Positions 49,243 through 60,445 of a stretch of DNA of 64,000 nt are shown one piece after another. Source of the DNA: Conus ventricosus (taxonomy: Eukaryota; Mollusca; Gastropoda; Neogastropoda; Conidae); the NCBI GenBank assembly GCA_018398815.1, contig CM031616.1, forward strand, positions 73,499,445-73,563,444, in the 5' to 3' direction. Below the pieces are notes generated by a model. The model had not been told where the DNA came from, did not search any database, and saw only the letters and a program-made list of their open reading frames with translations. The translations under genes were made by a program, and so were the position numbers. Each line of letters starts with the position of its first letter. Position 1 is the stretch's first letter.

Positions 49243-50085
49243 CTAGATCGTCAATCCGGCCAGTAAGGCGAAGTCAACAGTCTGCCGCGGAGACCTCACC
49301 GGTCCCCACAGTTTCTCCTGGACCTCAACCGGACTGGGCAACGTCTGGCGCCTCAAGCTTCAAAGGAGGGGCAGGCACAACAGTTAAGATGTGGGTGGGA
49401 GCCTGTGCCACAAGGGCACTGGTCAGTATGAGAGAGTTTGAGACGCGAGAGATGGGAGAGGAGCTGGCAGTGTCCTGTTCGCAGCCAGAAGATGGTAACT
49501 TGAGCTGCTCTGTCGAATTGGTGGATGCTGTCCTCTTCAGTCCCAATGTCCTGGCGTTGACGCCACGCTCTTCTGAAGTTGTTCCTCAAGATGGTTTTTG
49601 CCTCACTGTAGGACATCGGGTGCCCCGACTTCCCATCCGCTGCCGATTTTGGACAGACAGTCTGCCTCCTCATTCCCTCCAATGCCACACAGAGACGGGA
49701 TCCACTGTAGGGTCTCTGTCTGCTGACTTGCTCTGCTTTGGTCCAGATGGCAAGGTCATCTGCGTGCAGTGCACAGGGGATATGGGAGGACAAACGTTCA
49801 GTAATATCGATGAAGATGGTGAAGAGGATAGCCGAGATGACTCCGCCCTGGGGTACTCCCTCTCTGATCTTTACCGGAAGACAGGTGTGACCTTTCAGCT
49901 TGACTCGGGCTGTCCTGTTGAACAGGTAGCTCCGGATCCAGGCATACATCCTTCCACATACGTTCTTCTGGAGCAGCTTGAAGAGGAGACCCTCCTTCCA
50001 CAGCTTGTCGAACGCCTTGGTAATGTCGACAAAGATAGCAAGTATCCTCATCTGTTGGAAGCCGTCCTCGGCGTCTTAAACTGAA
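49243..50085 (-). pseudogene. Non-LTR retrotransposon ORF2 remnant (RT, RNase H end, C-terminal Cys motif)
   Basis: Read on the - strand, the remnant starts 5'-truncated just before reverse transcriptase motif A (FVDITKAFD). It continues with GRMYAWIRSYLFNRTARVKL, motif B (GVPQGGVIS) and motif C (ALHADD). It then jumps to the end of an RNase H domain (WIPS...GNEEADCLSKIGS in a shifted frame) and a C-terminal CPCG...H...C motif. The sequence ends TVDFALLAGLTI before TAG at 49243-49245. The thumb and most of RNase H are deleted, and there are frameshifts. RNase H plus the Cys-rich tail point to the I/Jockey group; the clade is uncertain. The 327-codon + frame over the same bases is its antisense shadow. 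Confidence 0.88.
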
Positions 50086-51165
50086 TTAAACTCGGAGATC
50101 TGCTTTGAGCGAAACTGACAAAATACTGCGGGGAAAACAAAAACCGTTATGTAAACTGTCAAAAAAAGATGAAAAAAACATCGATGGAACGCAGTCTTCA
50201 TATGTGCAGAAATGGCTACAGCGCGCAATGTTTGTCCATCCTATCGTTCTCTCTCTCTCTCTCCCTCTCTCCCTCCCTCCTTCTCCGCAGATCTCTCCAC
50301 CAACAGCTTTTGTCGCCACGGATAACTTATTTTACCAGCACTCACCATGACATGCTGGAAGGTGGAATCTACGTTCACTACAGTCATTCCACGCCTAACG
50401 TCCGCTTCACCTAGCACCTGGGGACAGCCAAGTCTTTGCGGAGTTTGAGGTTTGGATATCTGTACATACCGTTTGACGGCAGGTGACTCTGCGACAGGTC
50501 AGGCCATAATACTGCAGCTTCCTAAAATAAATTAATGAAAAAATAGATATGCCTATGGCATACAATGGAACATAGTGTTTAGAAGGGGAAAAAAAAGAAA
50601 AAAAAAGAAAAAAAAAGCTATTGGTGTTGTAGCAACTGTCTCACCTTCTGCACTCGTCCAGCAGCATCACTCCCCGGTGGCCGCTCACTCCGGTCCCTGC
50701 CGCCACAGCCACACCCAGACCGTCCGTCGCATCCATAGTGCCGGCAATCCACACGGAGCATTCCGTTTCAGGTCCGTCACGAGGCACAGTTCGAACTCGC
50801 GACGGCCAGCTCCTCAGGTGAAGGCTCCATCATCACAGTGTAGCAGTGTTTAATTTTTTTTTAATTCTTTACCTCGATGACCATTCCAAAACCTATCCCA
50901 TTTTTTTTCGTTTACAGTCTGTCCCATATTTTTTTTTCTTTTACCCTTCCAAAATCCGTCCCATATTTTCCCCCACAATTCGACTGTAATCTCAAAATAC
51001 GCAAATCACTCCTGCTAATCTGAACCCGTGTCGTTTGGGGTCTGCTGGACCTTTCTGGCTTTGAGGAACGGGATGAAGATGAGCAGGTGGTTCCGAGATC
51101 AATCCCCTCAGGACTTGCCTCTTCCTGCCGTCCGGAGCCTTTGGGCTTGCTGACCCGAGCGTCCC
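50086..51165. other. Unique sequence with two open stretches of unknown nature
   Basis: A CT-rich tract lies at 50250-50285 and an A-rich tract at 50588-50618. An open stretch at about 50640-50850 (either strand) includes GAGTTCGAACT on the - strand, which is B-box-like, so a tRNA-derived SINE piece is possible. A further open stretch at about 51030-51165 on + reads WGLLDLSGFEERDEDEQVV and runs directly into the 44 bp array. No family recognised. Confidence 0.4.
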
Positions 51166-54100
51166 TCTCCAATCCCTACTTTGTTATCCAGCTGACATCA
51201 CACGTCTGTCTCCAATCCCTACTTTGTTATCCCAGCTGACATCACACGTCTGTCTCCAGTCCCTACTTTGTTATCCCAGCTGACATCACACGTCTGTCCC
51301 CACTCCCTACTTTGTTATCCCAGCTGACATCACACGTCTGTCTCCAGTCCCTACTTTGTTATCCCAGCTGACATCACACGTCTGTCTCCAGTCCCTACTT
51401 TGTTATCCCAGCTGACATCACACGTCTGTCTCCAATCCCTACTTTGTTATCCCAGCTGACATCACACGTCTGTCTCCAATCCCTACTTTATCCCAGCCGA
51501 CATCACACGTCTGTCTCCACTCCCTACTTTGTTATCCCAGCTGACATCACACGTCTGTCTCCAGTCCCTACTTTGTTATCCCAGCTGACATTCACACGTC
51601 TGTCTCCACTCCCTACTTTGTTATCCCAGCTGACATCACACGTCTGTCTCCACTCCCTACTTTATCCCAGCTGACATCACACGTCTGTCTCCAGTCCCTA
51701 CTTTATCCCAGCTGACATCACACGTCTGTCTCCACTCCTACTTTGTTATCCCAGCTGACATCACACGTCTGTCTCCAGTCCCTTTGTTATCCCAGCTGAC
51801 ATCACACGTCTGTCTCCAATCCCTACTTTATCCCAGGTGACATCACACGTCTGTCTCCAATCCCTACTTTGTTATCCCAGCTGACATCACACGTCTGTCT
51901 CCAGTCCCTACTTTGTTATCCCAGCTGACATCACACGTCTGTCTCCAGTCCCTACTTTTTTTATCCCAGCTGACATCACACGTCTGTCTCCAGTCCCTAC
52001 TTTGTTATCCCAGCTGACATCACACGTCTGTCTCCAGTCCCTACTTTGTTATCCCAGCTGACATCACACGTCTGTCTCCAGTCCCTACTTTGTTATCCCA
52101 GCTGACATCACACGTCCGTCTCCAATCCCTACTTTATTCCAGCTGAGATCACACGTCTGTCTCCAGTCCCTACTTTATCCCAGCTGAGATCACACGTCTG
52201 TCTCCACTCCCTACTTTGTTATCCCAGCTGACATCACACGTCTGTCTCCAGTCCCTACTTTGTTATCCCAGCTGACATCACACGTCTGTCTCCAGTCCCT
52301 ACTTTGTTACCCAGCTGACATCACACGTCTGTCTCCAGTCCCTACTTTATCCCAGCTGACATCACACGTCTGTCTCCACTCCCTACTTTGTTATCCCAGC
52401 TGACATCACACGTCTGTCTCCAGTCCCTACTTTGTTATCCCAGCTGACATCACACGTCTGTCTCCAATCCCTACTTTGTTATCCCAGCTGACATCACACG
52501 TCTGTCTCTAATCCCTACTTTGTTATCCCAGCTGACATCACACGTCTGTCTCCAGTCCCTACTTTGTTATCCCAGCTGACATCACACGTCTGTCTCCAAT
52601 CCCTACTTTGTTATCCCAGCTGACATCACACGTCTGTCTCCAGTCCCTACTTTGTTATCCCAGCTGACATCACACGTCTGTCTCCAATCCCTACTTTGTT
52701 ATCCCAGCTGACATCCACGTCTGTCTCCAGTCCCTACTTTGCTATCCCAGCTGACATCACACGTCTGTCTCCAGTCCCTACTTTGTTATCCCAGCTGACA
52801 TCACACGTCTATCTCCAGTCCCTACTTTGTTATCCCAGCTGACATCACACGTCTGTCTCCAGTCCCTACTTTATCCCAGCTGACATCACACGTCTGTCTC
52901 CAATCCCTACTTTGTTATCCCAGCTGACATCACACGTCTGTCTCCAGTCCCTACTTTTTTACCAGCTGACATCAAACGTCTGTCTCCAGTCCCTACTTTA
53001 TCCCAGCTGACATCACACGTCTGTCTCCAATCCCTACTTTGTTATCCCAGCTGACATCACACGTCTGTCTCCACTCCCTACTTTGTTATCCCAGCTGACA
53101 TCACACGTCTGTCTCCAATCCCTACTTTGTTATCCCAGCTGACATCACACGTCTGTCTCCAGTCCCTACTTTATCCCAGCTGACATCACACGTCTGTCTC
53201 CAGTCCCTACTTTGTTATCCCAGCTGACATCACACGTCTGTCTCCAATCCCTACTTTGTTATCCCAGCTGACATCACACGTCTGTCTCCACTCCTACTTT
53301 GTTATCCCAGCTGACATCACACGTCTGTCTCCAATCCCTACTTTGTTATCCCAGCTGACATCACACGTCTGTCTCCAATCCTACTTTATCCCAGCTGACA
53401 TCACATGTCTGTCTCCACTCCCTACTTTGTTATCCCAGCTGACATCACACGTCTGTCTCCAGTCCCTACTTTGTTATCCCAGCTGACATCACACGTCTGT
53501 CTCCAATCCCTACTTTATCCCAGCTGACATCACACGTCTGTCTCCAATCCCTACTTTATCCCAGCTGACATCACACGTCTGTCTCCAATCCCTACTTTGT
53601 TATCCCAGCTGACATCACACGTCTGTCTCCAGTCCCTACTTTGTTACCCAGCTGACATCACACGTCTGTCTCCAGTCCCTACGTTATCCAGCTGACATCA
53701 CACGTCTGTCTCCAATCCCTACTTTGTTATCCCAGCTGACATCACACGTCTGTCTCCACTCCCTACTTTGTTATCCCAGCTGACATCACACGTCTGTCTC
53801 CAATCCCTACTTTGTTATCCCAGCTGACATCACACGTCTGTCTCCAGTCCCTACTTTATCCCAGCTGACATCACACGTCTGTCTCCAGTCCCTACTTTGT
53901 TATCCCAGCTGACATCACACGTCTGTCTCCAATCCTACTTTATCCCAGCTGAGATCACACGTCTGTCTCCAATCCCTACTTTATCCCAGCTGACATCGCA
54001 TGTCTGTCTCCACTCCCTACTTTGTTATCCCAGATGACATCACACGTCTGTCTCCAGTCCCTACTTTGTTATCCCAGCTGACATCACACGTCTGTCTCCA

Positions 54101-55125
54101 ATCCCTACTTTATCCCAGCTGACATCACATGTCTGTCTCCAATCCCTACTTTGCTATCCAGCTGACATCACACGTCTGTCTCCAGTCCCTACTTTGTTAT
54201 CCCAGCTGACATCACACGTCTGTCTCCAATCCCTACTTTGTTATCCCAGCTGAGATCACACGTCTGTCTCCAATCCCTACTTTATCCCAGCTGACATCAC
54301 ACGTCTGTCTCCAATCCCTACTTTATCCAGCTGAGATCACACGTCTGTCTCCACTCCCTACTTTGTTATCCCAGCTGACATCACACGTCTGTCTCCACTC
54401 CCTACTTTGTTATCCCAGCTGACATCACACGTCTGTCTCCACTCCCTACTTTGTTATCCCAGCTGACATCACACGTCTGTCTCCAGTCCCTACTTTGTTA
54501 TCCCAGCTGACATCACACGTCTGTCTCCAGTCCCTACTTTGTTATCCCAGCTGACATCACACGTCTGTCTCCACTCCCTACTTTGTTATCCCAGCTGACA
54601 TAACACGTCTGTCTCCAATCCCTACTTTATCCCAGCTGACATCACATGTCTGTCTCCAATCCCTACTTTGTTATCCCAGCTGACATCACACGTCTGTCTC
54701 CAGTCCCTACTTTGTTATCCCAGCTGACATCACACGTCTGTCTCCAATCCCTACTTTGTTATCCCAGCTGAGATCACACGTCTGTCTCCAATCCCTACTT
54801 TATCCCAGCCGACATCACACGTCTGTCTCCAATCCCTACTTTATCCCAGCTGACATCACACGTCTGTCTCCAGTCCCTACTTTGTTACCCAGCTGACATC
54901 ACACGTCTGTCTCCAATCCCTACTTTGTTATCCCAGCTGACATCACACGTCTGTCTCCAGTCCCTACTTTGTTATCCCAGCTGACATCACACGTCTGTCT
55001 CCAGTCCCTACTTTGTTATCCCAGCTGACATCACACGTCTGTCTCCAGTCCCTACTTTGTTATCCCAGCTGACATCACACGTCTGTCTCCAGTCCCTACT
55101 TTGTTATCCCAGCTGACATCACACG
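51166..55125. repeat. 44 bp minisatellite, about 90 copies
   Basis: The unit contains CTACTTTGTTATCCCAGCTG, ACATCACACGTCTGTCTCCA, GTCC. Variants have TTTATCCC, AATCC or CACTCC. Copies are highly homogeneous over 4 kb, with single-unit and short-run variants scattered throughout. Confidence 0.98.
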
Positions 55126-55325
55126 CTCTGCGTTGAACAATGTAGTAGTCGGGGAAAACAAGTGTAGGGTAACAATGCCTCCGTCATTACTTTAATGACC
55201 TGGCAAAGATTTGATAGGGAAAAAATGGGGCGGGGTTGGGGTGGGGTTGGGAGGGGCGGGATAAAGAAAATGAGAAAGAGAAAATCAGGGAAATATATTA
55301 CAAATTTAAAATCCTTCACTAGCAG

Positions 55326-55415
55326 CCTATGGGGACCAACGTAACCCATCTTGAAGACAGAGCTATTCACATCGCCTGCTCCGTGGCCTTTCGTCCGCTG
55401 GACCGGACTGGCCAG
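55326..55415 (+). CDS. Candidate exon, unknown product
   Basis: A CACTAGCAG acceptor and CAG|GTAGGC donor flank 90 bp that stay open in phase 0 and read MGTNVTHLEDRAIHIACSVA then FRPLDRTGQ. I recognise no family, and no neighbouring exon is found on +. The - strand over the same bases is also open. It could be a chance splice-bounded segment. Confidence 0.25.
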
Positions 55416-55604
55416 GTAGGCAGGGCTGATCAAACGCTCCATGTTCAAATGTACACGATCTTGACAGCTTCCACTACATCATCAACTGGAGTTCAAAAAG
55501 TCCGTCAGCAGATCCATGTTGGCTGCCTTGTCCAAGACGTAAGGTAGGAAGGGGAGTATAATGAGGAGAGGGACGAGAAGAAGGAGAGGATTTGGTGGGA
55601 GGTG

Positions 55605-55710
55605 CATGTGTGTGTGTGTGTGTGTGAGTGTGTGTGTGTGCGCAAACATGCGAGTGTCTGTCTGTCTGCGTGCGTGTATGTGTTCGTGCGTGCGTGTGTG
55701 TGTGAAGGGG
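55605..55710. repeat. (GT)n/(GC-GT) microsatellite
   Basis: TGTGTG runs with CGTGCGTG interruptions. Confidence 0.95.
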
Positions 55711-55871
55711 AGAAGAGTGTCTGGATCCAGACCTGGTGCGGAAGTTTCAGTTCACAACAAAGCAGCACAGCTCTGGGTCCAGTGCTGGAACAGGGGACGT
55801 TAATACTGTTGCAGGATTCGCCGGAGGACGAAAAAAACAAAAAACCACGGAACCCAGGAAAAAACGGGGGG

Positions 55872-56205
55872 TACTGGACTCCCGTGGACTACAGCACCGA
55901 GGACAACCAGGAGCCCAAGACGACGTGCCCCTGGGGAACGGAGGAGGAGTGGATGGAGGAGGGGCGGGTGAAGGTCATGGGCGACTGGACTCCCGTGGAC
56001 TACAGCACCGAGGACAACCAGGAGCCCAGAACGACGTGCCCCTGGGGGACGGAGGAGTGGATGGAGGAGGGGCGGGTGAAGGTCATGGGCGACTGGACTC
56101 CCGTGGACTACAGCACCGAGGACAACCAGGAGCCCAGGATGACGTGCCCCTGGGGGACGGAGGAGGAGTGGATGGAGGAGGGGCGGGTGAAGGTCATGGT
56201 CTTCC
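55872..56205 (-). repeat. 108-111 bp triplication carrying the stop codon of the - strand gene
   Basis: Three tandem copies, each with the stop (CTA on +) at 55889-55891, 56000-56002 and 56108-56110. They are spaced 111 and 108 bp apart; the difference is one codon. Most of the copy differences seen are synonymous in the - strand gene frame. Confidence 0.93.
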
Positions 56206-56895
56206 GCGGGCAGTGGAAGCTGGGGCTCAGCTCCAGGTAGCCCTCGTTGGGGGGGTCGATCCTCACCAGCAGCCTCTCCAGCTTCCGGTACCGCTCGTCC
56301 TCCGTCGTCCGCTCCTCGCCCGCCTCACCCCCCTTCCTCCCCCTCCCCCCGCCCCTCCCCCTCCCCCGGTCCGCCCCGGCGGGGGGCTGTTGTTTGAAGG
56401 TGTGCATGACCCGGGTCACTCCGCTGGCGGCGTCCGTCTCCATGTGGACCAAGGCCTTGCGCCCGCCGCCACGCCCCAGAGCTCGGGGTGAGAGGTCAGA
56501 CAAGGTATGGTGGGGCTGGGGGTGTCCCTCGTGACGTAGGGCGGCGGCGGCGGTGTGGGGCCCTCTCTGCGCCTGGGGCGTTGGGGCCGGGGGCAGGGCG
56601 AACCCGTGGCTGGTCCGCGCTCCGTGACGTTGGCTGCTGGGGGCCAGGGTGGGAAGAAGCCCCTCCCCGCTCCTCTCACCCCCGTCCTCCCCTCCGCCTC
56701 CACCTCCGCCTCCTCTTCCTGCTCCTGTCGGCTGTTCTCTCCCTGGCCTTCCGGGCTGGGCGTCGTGTTGCACGTGCCTTTCCCGCGTTGCCCGTGCCGT
56801 TGGTGATGGTCAGCGGGGGCAGTGACAGCGTGGCGTGGTGGTGGGTGATGCTGTCCACATGTTTCTGCTTCTGCAAGCGGCGGACGATGAAGGAT
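56108..56895 (-). CDS. Unknown gene, last exon seen
   Basis: The acceptor is CTCCTTCCACAG and the coding part starts SFIVRRLQKQKHVDSITHHH, then TLSLPPLTITNGTG. The reading moves through all three frames at G/C runs, with an acidic EQEEEAEVEAEG stretch and Pro/Arg-rich linkers. It then reads LVHMETDAASGVTRVMHTFK and the final segment ending GSWLSSVL and TAG. Confidence 0.65.
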
Positions 56896-59018
56896 CTGTG
56901 GAAGGAGCACACACACAAAGTGTACACATGAAGAGGCGGGGAGGGGGGGGGGGGGCACGGCGGTACTAGGAAAGGAAGGAAGGAGGACACACACACAAAG
57001 TGTACACATGAAGAAGTGGGGGGGGGGGGGGGGGGGCACGGGAGTACTGGGAAAGGAAGGAAGGAAGGACACACACACACAAAGTGTACACATGAAGAGG
57101 CGGGGGGGGTGGGGGGTGGGGAGGACACGGGGGGTACTAGGGAAGGAAGGAAGGAAGGAGGACACACACACAAAGTGTACACATGAAGAGGGCGGGGAGG
57201 GGGGGGGGGGGGAACACGGGAGTACTGGGAAAGGAAGGAGGACACACACACAAAGTGTACACATGAAGAGGCGGGGAGGGGGGGGGGGGGTGGAAACGGG
57301 GGTACTGGGAAAGGAAGGAAGGAAGGAGGACACACACACAAAGTGTACACATGAAGAAGTGGGGGGGGGGGGGGGGGGCACGGGAGTACTGGGGAAGGAA
57401 GGAAGGAAGGAGGACACACACACAAAGTGTACACATGAAGAAGTGGGGGGGGGGGGGGGGGGGGCACGGGGGTACTGGGGAAGGAAGGAAGGAAGGAGGA
57501 CACACACACAAAGTGTACACATGAAGAAGTGGGGGGGGGGGGGGGGGGGGCACGGGGTACTGGGGAAGGAAGGAAGGAAGGAGGACACACACACAAAGTG
57601 TACACATGAAGAAGTGGGGGGGGGGGGGGGGGGGGGCACGGGGGTACTGGGGAAGGAAGGAAGGAAGGAGGACACACACAAAGTGTACACATGAAGAGGG
57701 CGGGGGGGGGGGGGGGGGGGGGGGGGGCACGGGAGTACTGGGAAAGGAAGGAAGGAAGGAGGACACACCACACACAAAGTGTACACATGAAGTGAGGGGG
57801 GGGGGGGGGGGCACGGGGGGTACTGGGAAAGGAAGGAAGGAGGACACACACACAAAGTGTACACATGAAGTGAGGGGGGGGGGGGGGGCACGGGGGTACT
57901 GGGAAAGGAAGGAAGGAAGGAGGACACACACAAAGTGTACACATGAAGAAGTGGGGGGGGGGGGGGGGGGTACTGGGAAAGGAAGGAAGGAAGGAGGACA
58001 CACACAAAGTGTACACATGAAGAGGCGGGGAGGGGGGGGGGGCACGGGGGTACTGGGAAAGGAAGGAGGGAAGGAGGACACACACACAAAGTGTACACAT
58101 GAAGAAGTGGGGGGGGGGGGGGGGGGGGCACGGGGGTACTGGGAAAGGAAGGAAGGAAGGAGGACACACACACAACACAAGTGTACACATGAAGTAGTGG
58201 AGGGGAGGGGGGGGCACGGGGGGTACTGGGAAAGGAAGGAAGGAAGGACACACACACACACAAAGTGTACACATGAAGTAGTGGGGGGGGGGGGGGGGGG
58301 GGGCACGGGGGTACTGGGAAAGGAAGGAAGGAAGGACACACACACACACACACAAAAGTGTACACATGAAGTAGTGGGGGGGGGGGGGGGGGGGGCACGG
58401 GGGGGTACTGGGAAAGGAAGGAAGGAAGGACACACACACAAAGTGTACACATGAAGAAGTGGGGGGGGGGGGGGGGGCACGGGGATACTGGGAAAGGAAG
58501 GAAGGAAGGACACACAAAGTGTACACATGAAGAAGCAGGGGGGGGGGGGGGCACGGGGGTACTGGGAAACGAAGGAAGGAAGGAGGACACACACACAAAG
58601 TGTACACATGAAGAAGCAGGGGGGGTGGGGGTGTGGGGGCACGGGGGTACTGGGAAAGGAAGGAAGGAAGGAGGACACACACACAAAGTGTACACATGAA
58701 GAAGTGGGGGGGGGGGGGGGGGCACGGGGGTACTGGGAAAGGAAGGAAGGAAGGACACACACACAAAGTGTACACATGAAGAAGTGGGGGGGGGGGGGGG
58801 GGGGGGGAGGACACGGGGGTACTGGGAAAGGAAGGAAGGAAGGAGGAGGCACTTGGAATTTGGCCTCAACAACAAAGTCGGTCGTCTTACTTGGGTAATG
58901 TATCAGTTTTACACACACGCACAGACACACAAAAATACACACGCGCACGCGCGCGCACAAATACACGCGCGCACACGCACAAAAATACGCGCGCGTGTGC
59001 ACACACACACACACACAC

Positions 59019-59053
<35 letters not shown>

Positions 59054-59371
59054 CTGTTAAAAGAGGAAGGGAAAGGGAGGGGAGCTAAGAGAGAGAGAGA
59101 GAGACAGTGGGAGCTGGGGTGTGTTGTTTTATGGAGTAGGTCACGTATTCAGACGGTTTATTCAAATTACGGCTTACAGAGGGATTTGCAAACGGACGTC
59201 TATGATTTTGATCAAAATATAAAATCACCGAGACATGAAATGTTCACGTAAACGTTTCTTGAAATGTTTTCGTGTATTCGTATTTTGTAGACTGGTTGGA
59301 AGTGAGTTCCAGACATATGGTCAACAGTAAGCTATGCACTCGCACACATACAGAGAGAGAGAGAGAGAGAG

Positions 59372-59436
<65 letters not shown>

Positions 59437-59964
59437 GAGACAGACAGATAGACGGACAGAGAGAGAGAGGGAAAGAGATAGAGAGAGAGAGAGAGAGGGA
59501 GGGAGGGAGAGAGACAGACAGCCAGCCAGCCAGTCAACCAGCCAGCCAGTCAACCAGCCAGCCAGTCAACCAGCCAGCCAGAGACAGAACCGGCAACTCC
59601 ACCCCCCCACCCCCACCCCCCAAACTGACTTGCGGTGGAGGTCCATCAGTCGCCCAGTCTTCCTCTCCTCCGTGCGCAGGTGCGTCATCTTGACGTGCAG
59701 CATCTGCTCCTGCGTCACGTTGTCGTAGAGCAGCACGCGCGACACGCTGGACTTGGGCAGCACGCCGCGCGGCTTCTTGCCGTAGTTGGGCACGATGCGG
59801 GGGGGCCGGTGCATGTAGCTCAGGTCCTCCGTGTGCTTCGTCACCCGCGGGGGCTGGGGCTCCAGTCCCGCCTGGTCAGGCGGCGAGTCCCCCTCCCTTC
59901 CCCTCCTGCTGGCTGCTGACGGGCGGTGGAGGTGGGGATTTTTCGTCCGTCATGGTGTTGTCGT
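56108..59964 (-). CDS. Unknown protein-coding gene, two exons seen on the - strand
   Basis: Exon 1 is 59964-59630 and exon 2 is 56895 to the stop at 56108-56110. The junction CGCAA|A is in phase and gives LMDLHRK|SFIVRRLQKQKHVDS. The protein begins possibly at an ATG at 59951-59953, giving MTDEKSPPPPPVSS. It has a basic, Tyr-containing segment (KHTEDLSYMHRPPRIVPNYG, SVSRVLLYDNVTQEQMLHVK), a Lys/Glu-rich stretch and low-complexity Pro/Gly/Arg-rich linkers. Near the end it reads RYRKLERLLVRIDPPNEGYL, ELSPSFHCPRKTMTF. I do not recognise the family. At least three frame changes fall in G or C runs. The composition suggests an intracellular, largely disordered protein. Further 5' exons beyond 60000 are possible but not seen. 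Confidence 0.7.
56900..58850. repeat. About 60-75 bp minisatellite with G runs, abutting a splice acceptor
   Basis: About 26 copies of GGAAGGAAGGAAGGAGGACA, CACACACAAAGTGTACACAT, GAAGAAGT, then a G run of 10-25, then GCACGGGGGTACTGGGAAA. It fills the intron between the two exons of the - strand gene. The leftmost unit merges with the authentic acceptor (CTCCTTCCACAG on -). Confidence 0.97.
58910..59052. repeat. (AC)n/(CG-rich) microsatellite
   Basis: CACACA runs with ACGCGCGC interruptions. Confidence 0.95.
59150..59327 (-). mobile_element. LINE 3' fragment, inverted copy
   Basis: On the - strand, GACCATATGTCTGGAACTCA, CTTCC then CTACAAAAYA and TTTCAAGRAAC matches the C-terminal coding end of the + element at 61380-61470 (VWNSLP...FKEHL...HFMS). 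The frame has decayed. Confidence 0.8.
59350..59582. repeat. (GA)n and CAGCCAGCCAGTCAAC low-complexity tract
   Basis: GAGAGA/GACAGACA tract to about 59515, then four rounds of CCAGCCAGCCAGTCAA. Confidence 0.95.
59630..59964 (-). CDS. Unknown gene, first exon seen
   Basis: The acceptor is TGTGTGGCAG before 59964 and the donor is CGCAA|GTCAGT after 59630. A candidate initiator ATG lies at 59953-59951. One base too many in the G run at about 59888 breaks the frame between the Pro-rich start and the segment that contains PPRVTKHTEDLSYMHRPPRI. Codon-like structure is strong from there to the donor. Confidence 0.75.
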
Positions 59965-59968
59965 CTGC

Positions 59969-60000
<32 letters not shown>

Positions 60001-60094
60001 TTCTGAACTGTTGATGGAATAAGGTTTCTATGTGGGGGCGACTGCAGGCGGAAGTGAAAAACTGAAAAAAAACAAACAAACAAACAAACAAACA

Positions 60095-60445
60095 AACAAC
60101 AGAATTACTGGGCCGCGCCAAACGAAGAAACGAAACACACAACAAACACGACGCGTTTCGACCTGTTGGTCTCCTTCAGGTCGGACAGATCACGTTCAAA
60201 ACTGGAAACGGAGGACGAACAGAGAGCTCACCCCAGACCACATTATGCCCGCACCCCCCCCCCCCCCCCCCCCCAACCCCACCCACTCCAGACCGCAGAG
60301 ATGAGCGAGTGTCGGTTCGTCCTTCGTTTTCAATTGTTTTGGATGTCATCTGTCCTGCCTGAAGAGGACCCACTAGATCGAAACGCGTTGTGTTTGTTAT
60401 GCAATTTGTTTGTTCCTCTGTTTAAGCGGCCCAGTAATTCTGTTT
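60095..60445. mobile_element. Inverted duplication with Penelope-like terminal motif
   Basis: The left arm 60095-60230 and right arm about 60310-60445 are reverse complements: CAGAATTACTGGGCCGC, ACGCGTTTCGA, CTTCAGG, GGACAGAT, AAAACG(A)AGGACGAAC. The motif CCTGAAG(A/G)... GGTCGAAACGCG resembles the hammerhead-ribozyme-like ends I know from Penelope-like elements. A poly-C run of about 18 lies in the spacer. No reverse transcriptase is present. Confidence 0.6.

Noticed and set aside
49101..50084. 327-codon open frame on +
   Set aside because: It is antisense to a reverse transcriptase with recognisable motifs A, B and C on the - strand.
50780..50830. tRNA gene from the GAGTTCGAACT segment
   Set aside because: Only a B-box-like string. 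No matching A box, acceptor stem or cloverleaf could be drawn.
55602..56240. 212-codon open frame on + over the triplicated segment
   Set aside because: Copy differences are mostly synonymous in the - frame and change residues in the + frame. Kept only as a question in the findings.
56416..59047. Pro-rich open frames of 636-819 codons on -
   Set aside because: They come from the C-rich strand of the about 65 bp array. Only the part left of 56895 belongs to a probable exon.
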